47,946 nucleotides of DNA from Acanthaster planci (GCF_001949145.1 NW_019091357.1:2103145-2151090), one strand, 5' to 3'; shown: positions 28,667 to 46,450, counted from the stretch's first letter. Made by a program: numbers and translations. Notes: generated from the sequence alone by a model not told the origin.

Positions 28667-30456
28667 CCTTCGAATGAATGATTTGAGGCAATGAGGCATA
28701 AACAACATTTTCAGTGACTGACGGTCATTGTCAAAGAGAACGGGGAAATAATTATGCCTGCATGTTATTTATAGACTTGTAGGAATAACGCATAGCTAAA
28801 TCAGACCCCCCAAAGAAGAGAAGCTCACAAAGCTGTGACATCGTGTAACTTTCTACCAACATATTCCTGAAAGCTGTACACTGGTCTTGGCACTGATGTC
28901 TTTATTTGTATTTTCCAATGCCAATCAGCATGGGAACATTTACGCAGAGTTTTTTCCTCGAGTAATTCAAGCGGCGACCTGATACGAATGCCCAACAACA
29001 TGTTACTGTACGGGCAGGGAAAATTCTCTTCTGACCAATTGGAGCGGGCGACAGACCTTTCAACTCTTTGTCCAATCAGAAGCTTCGTTTCTTCAACAAG
29101 TAATGCAATCACCGCGTGCCAATTTCTCTCTGTACATTGTTTCAGTGACAATGATGGAGGTACATCTGACGTATAGTATACCCTAGAAACTGAATCTGAG
29201 AAAACCTGAACCCCCTAACATCACTTGCAAGAACGATCGTGAGAAGAATCTGTGTCCTAATATCGGAGATATTATTATCGTAAATCCATTAAACCATCCT
29301 TGTGTTTAAAATTTAAACCAGTTTAAAACTCGAGCCGTGTGTCAATACACAACGAGGAAAAATAAACATCCCACGTTTGATAATGCAAACACAAGATAAA
29401 CTTGACCAAGTCTGTGGGATCGACATCGACAGGGAAACATATCTCTCGCCAATCCTTCGACAAACCTTGAAAGTTGTTTCAAATTTGAGGCATAGGAGCT
29501 TCAAATCTGAAACCTGCCCAATCATCAGGTGCAGATTGGGCTAACTCTATTTCAGTTTTGCGTCGGTGACTAAACGGAAATGTATTGCAGCGGTGTATTT
29601 CCTGCGTGATAAGGCATGGATAGAAATAGGTCTTTGAAGTCGTGTCATAAACTCGCCCAGTCGGTTGTGCAGTTTATTTTGGCGCAACGTGGTATCCATT
29701 TGAAAATAAAATGGTAACAAAATTATCTGACGTTTGAGGAAAGTTTTCAGGTATTTTATATACCGGTATAGCAAGCTTTGTGCTCAAAGATTTGATTTTT
29801 GCTGTGACGTCACCGTCATCGCCATACATCTCGGCAGAGATTTTCAGTCGCAAACATGAACTATCGCAATACCCTGCAAGTCTATTGCGCATGCGCATAA
29901 GATTCCGCGCTTAATGATATGACAACCGACAGAAAATACAGTGGGTTTGTCAGTGTGTCTTTGCAAAGGCAAGCTCCGGTAATAGAATTTACAAAGATTG
30001 TCAAAGAAGACTAGGATAATTTGAATTAGTGCTTAACTTTTAAGCCGCAAATACATGTAAAATGTAAGGACACAAAGTGAGGGATATCGCAGGCTTGCAC
30101 AGAGAGCCGTTGTCGTTTACCACGCATGAGCAAGCACTTCTGTTTGATTGTCAGGCGTATTTTGTTGTCCCTCCTAAAAAAAGGTCATCCGAACAAGTTG
30201 TGTAAGCGAACCACCCGGAAACAAGGCAGCTACATAACTATGGCCTTTAGTGGGGCCTATGCAAAGGCCATTTCTGCAAAATCACTGGTGTCACTGTCTG
30301 TCGTGTGTTGCCGCGCACAGTCAGGTTATCTGCAAGAAGGTCGCGCCTATGTACGTTTCCGTAACAAAGACCTTCATGACAATGCGAAAGTGAAGCTGGG
30401 TTGAGCACAGAGCGAGGCAAGAGTAGTTGGAAGAAAAAGGCTCGAGAACTTCAGCC
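28667..30456. other. Gene C 3' region and gene D upstream region
   Basis: No gene seen. Within 650 bases of gene D lie a perfect CRE (29805-29812) and a perfect NRF-1-type palindrome (TGCGCATGCGCA at about 29884-29895), suggesting the gene D promoter lies around 29.8-30.4 kb. Confidence 0.45.
29805..29895. promoter_or_regulatory. Candidate gene D promoter sites: CRE and NRF-1-like palindrome
   Basis: TGACGTCA at 29805-29812 and TGCGCATGCGCA at about 29884-29895. Both are consensus-quality binding sites (CREB/ATF and NRF-1 families) and lie about 560-650 bases before the gene D start codon. NRF-1 sites are frequent in TATA-less animal promoters. Confidence 0.45.
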
Positions 30457-32010
30457 ATGGAGTCGGTAACTCTGAAGAGGGGGATCCTGTTGGTTCTCGT
30501 GCTGTGTATTTGTCTGCTAATGCACGTTCCAACGGCAGATGCACGTAAGTTTCATGCTTCAGTCTCTTCCTGGTGAACGGGAGAAATGGCGCGGTGCCGA
30601 TGAAACCAGCCCCGCAAGTTTGAAGCATAAGCTAGGCCGCTGTTAGAGAGAGATCCATACACCGACAACATTAATTTTTGCATTAAAATGTTAAAACATA
30701 AAGAACTGAGTGAATCAAGAATAAATTGTCCAGGATAAGATATTTTTTCCTGGGCTGAGTAACCCTTTTTTATACATTGAAGCATGTATGTTAAGATCTG
30801 CCAAAGGAGTATCCGTGTATTTGACCCGTACAATCAGACGTTTCCATGTTTCATTAAAAGAACCTATTTCATTTTGTGTGTGTGAGTTAAAATCCATTTT
30901 GAAGCTCAAGGGTTGTCAGTGGGCGTCTTGTTTAAATGAGATTGGAGGATTTTCAAACAAACACTTGAATGGCTACGCCAGTGGTATGCTTAAGAGATTG
31001 AAAAAATTACAGCACTCAGCCGGACTGCTGTTCAGGAAAATGAGGTCCACCGCTTCTCTTGAGTTATTTTTGGCATTTCCTCTCTCAGGTCAGCCTTTGC
31101 TCTTTTTTACGCAATTCAAAATACATGTAGGCTATGTTAAAAAAAAACCATGCTTTGAAATGATGTCGTATATGAAAATAGCAGATAATGAATCGATACC
31201 CATACGAAATGGCAATTTAGGATGGGTACAAAATCAGTTTTGCCGATCCATTTTTAAGCTAAGCACAATCCTTTCTTTCCCCATAGGTAGACGTAGATCC
31301 CCGCATAGGTCCACAAACAACAACTCGGGACGTCCCGCGGCATCACCAGGTATGACGAACAGTTTCGAAAGACGTCTATAATTCTTTTTGGCGCAAAGTC
31401 ATGCTCTTGACTCATACGTCATGATGTACCGAGTTCAGTTAGAAACGTATTTGCCCATCCCCTCGGAAGTGAAGGGGGATATAGTCTTGCATCAAGTCTG
31501 TTCTCGCGGATCATACAATTCAACATAGTTATGTGAAACAATATTGTAGTACTTTCAAACTTGACTTTAATTGGCTGTTTGCTGATCACCCTCATTCCAG
31601 AGCTTTTGTAGCTTTAGATGTTCTGTTCATCTTCGGTTTGAAATCCTATTTATCTGTTTAAAGGGTTCACACACTACTTCGTGATAGTCATAAGCGTACT
31701 GGGCGGCATCTTGGTTCTCCTGTGCGCCTTTATCAACAGTCTGCGCTGCCTGCAGTACTTGCTGAGCCGGCGCAACGAGAAACACTCTGTACGACGGAGA
31801 ACCAGGAGCGTAGAGAGAAACCAGCGGGAGGGGAACCCTGGAGACGATATCGACCAATCGCAGCTGTACCCGCCGCCAACCTATGCCGAGATCGTCGGGG
31901 AGGCAATAGCGCCCCCACCGGCCTACTCCTCCTTACACGTAGGGGATGCTGGCTGGGAAAGTCTGCCCCCAACGAGCGATGCCGCACACACAGAGGAGCA
32001 CCCCGTCTAG
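30457..32010 (+). CDS. PPxY membrane protein D (fourth of tandem array)
   Basis: No known gene recognised. Exons 30457-30544, 31287-31349 and 31664-32010 with phase 1 introns give 165 residues. The signal peptide MESVTLKRGILLVLVLCICLL ends near the PTADA cleavage-like site. The 63-bp exon 2 encodes a basic stub, RRRSPHRSTNNNSGRP, again with no cysteine. The membrane helix is about 56-74 (FVIVISVLGGILVLLCAFI) with Cys71 and Cys79 at the inner edge, then an Arg-rich segment (RRRTRSVERNQR). The tail carries two WW ligands, PPPTY at 120-124 and PPPAY at 134-138, spaced ten residues apart, which could bind a tandem-WW protein with higher avidity (inference). The acceptor of exon 3 (tttaaag/GG) is weaker than the others. 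An in-frame read-through of intron 1 around exon 2 is taken as chance. Confidence 0.82.
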
Positions 32011-33318
32011 TTATTTCAATCAAAAATCTGCGCCGCATTTGTAATCGGTGTACACAGACATCACTTTTGAATATCAACACCAACAAGAAAGAATGCATCG
32101 TATGATGTAAAGCTTAGCGACTACGGAGATAATGTGCCTTTTTTTCAATATAACGCTTACTCAATGCAATGCACTTATAAAAAATATTTTTTTTATTTTT
32201 ATAGAGAAGAATCTAAGGTACTTTTCAAATACATGTACATGTATATGTATATAGTAAATTTTATAGAACGTGCTTTGTCGGTGCAAATTGCTCCCAAAGT
32301 GACGCTCTTGAAGACATTGACTTTTCGTTGTTAAAAGGGTACTGTTGAGTGGACCAAAACATGGTCCGTTGGCTTGTTCTTTGTAGCTTTTCTGGGGTTG
32401 CTAGAAATATTTCCGAAGTAGGAATCGCGCAAAGGTCGTAACAGTTAAAATCTTGTTTATCTCGATAACGTGTTGCCATTAACTTGTGAAAATCTATACT
32501 GTAATTCGACAACCAGAATTAGAAGCCATTACTGCGGTGGTGCACTGCTCCTGGACAGGTGGTGCACGCGCGTTCCACGCCTCTTTGATTAATAGGATGT
32601 CGTGATTTGCTAAATGCACGCTCACCTCAAGCTGAAACATGTGCGTGTGAGTGCGGTGCCACCGCAGTTATGACGTCGAATCAGATTAGCCCATATGTAG
32701 TTACGGTGTACAACTCTAAAACGTGTACAAAGTTCTGTGAATTCACAGATTGTAATGTAAGTAATGAGGGTGGTTTGGATGGGGTGGGTGCCGTGGTTGA
32801 TTCTTGGGCTGGAGTGGAAATTCGGGGTGTAATGAATAATTCATTCGCTTATAACCACCCCAAAAACACAGTGGGCTGCCCAGCGGGGGATTTTTTTAGG
32901 GAACTGAAAGCGGCACATCTTCAGAAAGGGGCTACTACCTTCCGGGGGTTGGGTAATGAGGATTCATTTACTAATAAAAACAGTGGAACAAATCATTTTA
33001 GAAAAAAATTCCATTTCGCCTCCATGGTCCCCAAACTTGCATGGATACGACTACCTGAACGACCGTTTACTGTGCGAACGTCCATATCGGGGAGTGATAT
33101 GAAAGAATAGGTGAAGAAAATGTAATTTTGTGTTAATGTTCTTGTGATTTTGTATGATATTAAAGATAACGATTTCTTACGTTGACTCCTTCAAAGGGTT
33201 GTGTATCATGTCATTGTAGTCCATGCTAGTGGGACGACGAACAAGTAATGTTTCTTCCCCGCCAGGGAAAATTCAAATGTCAGTTTGGTTGTTCACTTGG
33301 TTTTGTCAATGGAATTAT
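32011..33318. other. Gene D 3' region; one unassigned open frame
   Basis: AT-rich. It includes an open frame at 32607-33110 (167 codons) whose first third has several cysteines (CACECGA, CTKFCEFTDC) and meets a good donor (TGTAAT/gtaagt) near 32757. No homologous domain was recognised and codon use looks unremarkable, so it is not called as a gene. Confidence 0.35.
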
Positions 33319-33629
33319 TGGGTGCGTTCGATTAACTTCCCTGAATACACCAGTGTTACACCAAGGGAAGCCTCGAAATGAGGCTTATCGAAGGCATGCT
33401 GGGAAAAAGGTCAAGTCCCTGCCACGTTCGTTCTTTGATGTCCATGCTCGAACGGTCCATCAGTGATGTCATCACACTCGGGCAGCCTCCAGAGACCCGC
33501 TCGCCAGTGGGGTAGTGGTGGCTGACACCATGCACCAGGCCCTGGGGCAGGCATAAAGATCACGTGATGGCTAAACCAACGCTCTCGTGTAAGTTTGACC
33601 TACACGTGTAACCTAATCGAACGCACCCA
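33319..33629. mobile_element. Small terminal-inverted-repeat element
   Basis: TGGGTGCGTTCGATTA at 33319-33334 is mirrored exactly by TAATCGAACGCACCCA at 33614-33629. The 311-bp interval has no meaningful coding frame. It looks like a MITE. No target-site duplication could be identified with confidence. Confidence 0.65.
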
Positions 33630-33639
33630 TAGTGTTCCA

Positions 33640-34260
33640 AATGACATGACATGACATTACATTACATTTACTTCCTCCTCATGGCAAAATACGCAGGTAC
33701 TAACAACGTATGAGATAAAAAGGCCAATAGAGGTGGCAAAAACCATATTATAAAATGCAAAGCTTGTGTCAGGCATGCCATTACAAGAAACAAACAAGAG
33801 AATACAAAAGACACAACAAAATACAAACAGAGAAAACATTACATGTACAAAATGAGCATCAAATAAAAATAGTGATAAATGAAAGTGCTACGGGAAGGGG
33901 TTACACTTAATCACACATCAAACTAGGACCCTGGAGAATAGGATGCATGAAATCTATTGCATAAGATACAATATAAGTTTCTGCTTAAAAGCTTTATAAG
34001 ACCTTAAACATCGGAGAGAAATCGGTAAGCTCTTCCATAGTTTAGGACTGGAATATTTGACAGTGTTTCGAAAAGTGGATTTTCTATGTTGAGGTACATG
34101 GGAAGTGTAGGCCAGTGGACGCGCGAGTATTATAGCATATGTACCCGTAAACGTATCTTAGTTGGCACTCGGAAATAAATTGTTCAAAAACTTGTGCATA
34201 AATAATTCTTGTTGATATCTATTCAAATTTATGACGCTTAAGTACTTTAGTTCACGTAAG
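33640..34260. other. Possible degenerate retroelement sequence
   Basis: Non-coding, beginning with an ATGACATTACATTACATTT stretch. It resembles the dispersed non-LTR retroelement remnants common in invertebrate genomes in base composition and lack of open frames. No reverse-transcriptase motif could be recognised, so the assignment is weak. Confidence 0.2.
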
Positions 34261-35896
34261 AGCAGTTGACTGTGAGCATTATAGGGAGATGCATGCAAAT
34301 GCAAATGCTACATGGGATGGGGTTGTTTTCTCAGGCTGGGCACTGGAGCGTCCGTCTAGTGACCATGGCAATATGCCAATGTACTGATGACGTAAATCTT
34401 TGTTTGCAGGTGCACCTTATTATGGAGGGGGGCCCGTGGTCTACTGAGCACCTCAGGAAAGCCACACACCGTAAACAAAACTCCAAATGCAATGCCAGCC
34501 GTTGTCAGCGGACAGAGAGCATGACGAATGACGCCTCCGGCGCTTTTCACTTCGCCCGTTCACCACCTCGCCCATCTCTGCTATTTCGCCCACGCGAACG
34601 CACAGCTGTGCTCTGTCAACACGGGCGATTCACAATAGTGCGCCTCCAAGAGTTAGATTTCCCGTTTAGAGCATGGTTATTCACGAAAAAAAATTCTTAA
34701 TAGTCATTTTTATCGTAATTTCTGTCTCACTCCGGCCTATTTTTTCCAGTTCATTTTGAATCATATAAAAAATAACGTCTAAATAACCGCTAATTCAACG
34801 ATCTAAACGATAAATTTACAAACGAAATTGAATAAATAAATCGGTAAAATGATGCAACTTTGGTTTGTACACAAAAAATCCTGCTTTTGGTGATTTATAC
34901 ACGTTCGTAGGTATAACAAGCGAACAATCAAACCTTTCTAAAAAAAATATCAAACCTTTCTAAAAAAGTATTCAGTGAATAAATTCTTCATTCTTAATTC
35001 AGTGAATAAATTCTTTATTCACAGATCACTGAACTTTATCTTCCTTCGATGACCTCACAACAGCGCCCTCGGATGTCCAGGAAAGCGTGGATAATGTTTA
35101 AAAAGTGCAATTTTTTTCAATGCGTTTGACAGAATAGGAAAGAAACTAATTTTCATTCATTGTAGAAGAGTATACTGTTGAAGAAAAAATGTATCTAAGA
35201 AAAGTTCATTGCAACTACACTTTAACAAATCTTTGGAATCGATTAATGATGAGCGTAGTGCAAAGTTGTGGGCGCTCGTAGTTAGCAGAGCGTACGTGTC
35301 GATGGAGGCCTCCATTGATGGGATCAATTTGCTATCTGATGCAGTTAGGGTGCCAGTCTACTCGATTCAGCGCCGTGGCTAGGCAAGGGCCGGGCGCGCG
35401 TGAAGTTTGACGGTAGACCTACACATTACCATTCATGCATGTACACGTGGACAGTGCATAATGCCAGTTGTGGTTTGGCCGAGGGTCACGTCAGTTGAGA
35501 ACTTGAGTCGTTTGTTGGTGAATTTTGTGAGTTACATCTTGCTGTAAGTGTAAGTCAAAGATCCGGTGTATTATTTGAACTTTATTGAAATATGCCCGTG
35601 GACAGGTGGATAACTCAGTCTTACTCCTAGTTGTTTTTCATTTAGAATGTTGCTTGGGTTTTTCGATCGCCATTTTTGGGTGTAGGAAACCATGGAGGAA
35701 TAAAACACACCTCCATGAACGTGAAGTAGGCTAGGCCTGATATGAGAAGGATTTTGACGTACTAACAATGCCTAATCTGACGTCAGTGAGCAATGTCATG
35801 AATGCGGGACTCTGGCCAAGCAACTCCTACTCCTTTTTTTGCTACTTCCGTGATTTGAATTATTAAACCAACATGACCAATAATATATCTGGTCCC
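34261..35896. other. Intergenic; possible GALE first exon near its right end
   Basis: Contents: an acceptor-like site (tttgtttgcag) at about 34409 followed by a short Tyr/Gly-rich frame that stops after about 13 codons; a perfect CRE at 35778-35785; and a donor-like CT/gtaagtgtaag near 35543 just after a GC-rich segment (35370-35410). The last could mark a non-coding GALE first exon, but this is inference only. Confidence 0.25.
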
Positions 35897-35940
35897 CCCC
35901 AGAACTGTGGGGTCCGACGTCGGTCCCCACAGTTCTGGGG
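35897..35940. repeat. Near-perfect palindrome, GTGGGGTCCGAC family, copy 2
   Basis: Two 22-bp arms meet with no spacer at GAC/GTC and differ at one position. They contain the same CCCACAGTTCTGGGG and GGGGTCCGAC modules as the hairpin at 9395-9447. The tail module alone also occurs at about 36602-36615. Confidence 0.7.
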
Positions 35941-36430
35941 CCCTGGGGGTAGGCCTACACATAGTATGTGACCAAGAGATAAGAGTTGCATAGGCCTAAG
36001 CCTGTACGGATATCACTAGTTTCCCATAGTTTCAGTCATGTCAGTGGTTTACTACCCATCAGAACGTGATAACATTGTTAGAAAAAGCCCATTTATCAGT
36101 GGAAAAATGAACACATCACTTGAGAAAACACCACCACCAGTCTTATAGTTTTGTACACATATGCTATGGGGTTTGTGCTAACTGTGAAGCACAGGGTGTC
36201 AAGTGATGTCCGTGTGCTCTAGGCCTTATTGCTGATACTGCATGAGTTACTTTGCGCGATTGTGAAAAAGGCATCATGAGAAGGAAAACCGCTGAACAGA
36301 GCAAACATTGCCCCCTTTTCCTTCCCACAATGCCTTTCTACCATTGTGCCAAATCACCCACGTGGTATCAGCAATAAAGGCTTATGGCACTGTATGGAAC
36401 TTTATCCCATTTTTTTGGGGGGGGGAGCAC

Positions 36431-36500
36431 CTAGCCCCACTAGTGTGGCACGGATCACTCCCGAAATCGGGAGTGATCCGTGCCACACTAGTGGGGCTAG
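36431..36500. repeat. Perfect 70-bp palindrome (34-bp arms, 2-base loop)
   Basis: Bases 36431-36464 are exactly the complement of 36467-36500, with AA between. The arms begin CTAGCCCCACTAGTG. Long exact palindromes decay quickly or are lost in replication, so this is recent, selected, or an assembly or cloning artefact. A T7G9 homopolymer junction lies just to its left. Confidence 0.9.
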
Positions 36501-43032
<6,532 letters not shown>

Positions 43033-45440
43033 TGGCCCGCTGACCAACGGAAGTCTTGGTGCCAGACATTCTGCCATTTCATTCTGAGAGTGGACTGATA
43101 AGGTGCCGACAGATATTCCCAGAGTTTGTCTTCTTTTCATCTTGATGAGTTTTGTGAAAAGGTTTATTACATCTGTATTTTTTATTTATATAAATAATAA
43201 TTTACCGCTATTGGGTCATTAGGGAGGCATTCCCGTAAGAACGTTCACAAAATTTTTCCAACTTTATTGCCCCATAATTCAATATTCCCTAATCTGATCT
43301 GAACCAAACTTTGTATGTTTTCATTTTAGGCCCTAAACTATCATCTCTCAAAATTTGGTCAGTAAATTCGGCCTCCTTCTGGTAGTTTGAAAATAAGGAG
43401 ACACTGAAATGTGTCCCTCAAAGCCAGTGTCTCCCTAATGCTGAAAAATTTACCACCAAATGTCTCCCAAATGACATATTTGTAAATATATGTGTGTGAA
43501 TAGTTACTTATATAAAAAAGTAAATTGACTGATGCGATGCCGATGTTCGCATGCCACATTCTTCAAATTCTTCAACATTCCTATGTGGAATGATAATGTA
43601 AGCCGAGCGTTTCACCAGCTGAGTTCTGAGGTCTTGGCTCAAATGAGAAATTTTTTCCAACCTTTTTTTTGTTGTTGTTTCAGAACAGTGCACAACCAAC
43701 CAGAAACTGAAATTTGGTACACAGACGTGAAATACGAGTTTGAATGGTATACAAACATCGGGTGTTGAATTATACAAAGTTAGATGGTTGTTGTTTTTTT
43801 TTTGGGAGGGGGGATGAGCCAGATTTTCAGGCTGTTGTCAAGGCCACTGGAGGCCTACTTGAAGTCATCCAGTGGCTAGTCACAAGCATTTCAACTGTGA
43901 CAAAGCTGCTCTTGTGTCGTGGCTCGCTCCCTTTTGACTTATTGACTTGTGTTGCAACTTTGGTTTTCATGATTAACCCCTTTACGGGGGATTATTTTGA
44001 CCTCTGACTGCTGGGCTGTGGTATGCCCTGAGTGGAGGGCTTTGTCCAGCAGCAGGCCCCATTGAACCAGCAGCTGCATGGTGAATAGACCGTATGTGTG
44101 GTATGCACTAATCCTCACACAATGGTGCTGTAGTAGCAGTCCTCTGTAGCAGAGGGGTTAATTAACAACACTCAGGAACGCAAATCTTTCTGGAATTGAA
44201 GTTGGACACAAGACCGAGCTTTTTTATCCTTTGGTGGTTGGAAATTTGATGTTGTGCATACCTGTAGTCCCTGTTTAATTTTTTTTTCAGTTAGTGTCTG
44301 TCTGATTGTTAAATAAGAAAAGTGTGATCTAGGTGTTTTAGAAACAGTATTTAATCGTGTTATCAGTGTGCTACACGGGTGTCACCATATTTTTTTAGGG
44401 GGGGAGGACCTCCCAGCTGCGGATAAATCTAGCAGGAGGCACCCCCCCTTGAGATGCCAGTGATGTGTTAAATTGTAGTGTGTGATGAAATTTGTCTTCC
44501 GATTGTTCGATTCGGGTTTGACTTTTGCAGGCACTTGTTAACCGCAGCAGTGCCCAAGTTGGATCACTAGGCCGGGCTTGGTATTTTGGAAAGTCTGGTC
44601 AGATAATTTCTCTTCTCTAACTTCTCGTCACCCAAATCTGCTTCTGGGCTTGAACCCCGCAACACACCCTTATGCAGTGGAACTCGGCGGCCGTAAAGCC
44701 CCCTTGTCAGATAATGGCGATGGGACTTTACTTCTTAATCCTGCAAAATCCAGGATTGACCTTGCAAAAAATATGTCAAAATTACGCACTAAAACACGGT
44801 GACAGTCATTTTTTGTTTCACGATGCACTGCTTGGGTTCCAAATTGCGATTTTAAATGTTTATAATTGGATGAATTCAAATTCAAGAAGCTCAACACCAA
44901 AGATTTCAGAGAGCATCAATTAAATCAAAAACGCCTCAGTGCTGATCATTCCTCTCGGGAAAAAAATCCCCCCCCCCAAAAAAAAAAAAATTATCAAAAT
45001 TTTCCCAAATGCTGGGAACTCACATTTGAAACGATTATGCGGCTAATGCTGGCAATAGCCCGCGTGCCTATGCAAGTCGTGGGTTGGTGGCTTTGGTCAT
45101 GTCCCACGAACAACTGTATTACCATGGTCAGAGCCTGTTAAATCAGGTGTGGCCTTGTTTGGTTACATACACGCATGTTTTTAGCCAGGACATGTAAGCA
45201 CAACCTGGCTGTGTGAACAGGTACGGCTTGACTCACCGCTGGCTGACGTTCAAGCACGCTTAATCCCCATTCTGTTTTGCACGCATAGCACAAAACAAAG
45301 AGAACGTAAAGAAATTTGCAGTTCGACATATATTCCATAGACATATGGAGATTGTATATTCAAAGAGACTAGCCTTTTCTGATACCAGTAATGAACAGTG
45401 ATACAGTATGATTTCACGAATGCCAGTTCAGATATGCCGG
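43033..45440. other. GALE 3' region; no further gene seen
   Basis: AT-rich, no recognised coding exon. It includes T-rich/G-rich junction tracts (about 43790-43812 and 44388-44403) and a C10A13 tract (about 44968-44991). No perfect AATAAA was noticed close to the stop; the GALE 3' end is therefore unplaced. Confidence 0.4.
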
Positions 45441-45444
45441 CGTG

Positions 45445-45533
45445 GCATACATAGTGTGGACCTCTACACAAAAGAAGTCCACATAATGTAGGGTGCGACG
45501 GCATAGTGTGGACTCGCACACGTCCACACAATG
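45445..45533. repeat. Two tandem ATAGTGTGGAC hairpins
   Basis: Unit 1: GCATACATAGTGTGGAC at about 45445-45461, mirrored imperfectly by GTCCACATAATGTAGGGTGC at 45477-45496. Unit 2: CATAGTGTGGAC at 45502-45513, mirrored by GTCCACACAATG at 45522-45533. The two hairpins share the same arms in tandem. Confidence 0.6.
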
Positions 45534-45959
45534 TTTCCCCCTTTGTGAAAAACAGTTTCAGAGGCATTTTGGGGTCAAGGTTATCCGTGGCAAAATGAAG
45601 AGGAACAGTCCAGGAAATCATCATCAAAAATCCAGCCCGCAGGAGTTATCCTAATTGGAGAAAAAGGAGCATTTTCCTCAAGTTACGTTAACCACCGGAG
45701 AGCCGAGGAATGTCCACACTTTGTATGTAAAACAGGTGTGTTTCAGCAATGTTATGCATGGATAAAAAGTACTTAACTTTGAGATTAGAAATGAATGTGT
45801 TTACTTGCATTATTTTCCACCTCCATCTGCCATTTTCACTCATGAATTTATAGATGCTTCGATTTGATGACAGTCAAGATGACCCGGTCATTTTGATAGT
45901 GAGGATGTAAGAGGGAGCTTACTCTAAACTTGTGCAATTATGGGAATTGTGTTCCGGAC

Positions 45960-46450
45960 TAGGGCTGTGCCGAGCATGCGAATAATCAATCGATTATCAA
46001 ATATTCACATATTTGAATATTTTTTCTGAATTTGAATATTTAAATGCCAAATTCATAAAAAGGATGGGGAGAATTTTCTTTTGTTTGAAATGAGAAAAGT
46101 TGCACTATGGAGGCTTGTTCCAAGCAGATTCAAATGAAAAGCAACAGAAATGTTACGATTCAAAAAGTAAATTACTCATTAAGAAAATTTAAAATGGAAC
46201 AGGAACTTTCAACAGGGCAAGAAGTATTGTTCGTCTCTTAAATTTTGCTAAATCGTGGCTGGAGATACTCCTAGATGTGGGAAGCTATTATAGTGATTAT
46301 AATGTGCAATAGTGTGTGTTATTGCAACTGTTTTTGTATAGGTTTGTTCCATCAACAATCTGCCGGTTGATATGACTGAATATTTGGATATTCAATCGAA
46401 TTAAATGTCGAATATTCGAGTAGTAAATTATTCAAATTGACTCGGCCCTA
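45960..46450. mobile_element. hAT-type MITE with 8-bp target-site duplication
   Basis: The ends are TAGGGCTGTGCCGAG and, inverted, TAGGGCCGAGTC. The element is flanked by exact direct repeats TTCCGGAC (45952-45959 and 46451-46458). An 8-bp duplication with TAGGG/CAGGG-type ends is the signature of the hAT superfamily. The 491-bp AT-rich interior, rich in gaatatt palindromes, has no transposase, so it is non-autonomous. Confidence 0.88.

Noticed and set aside
30788-31381. 197-codon frame in gene D intron 1 that runs through exon 2
   Set aside because: Most of it is AT-rich intron sequence without motifs. Only the 63 bases behind the acceptor at 31286 fit the family; the rest is a chance open frame.
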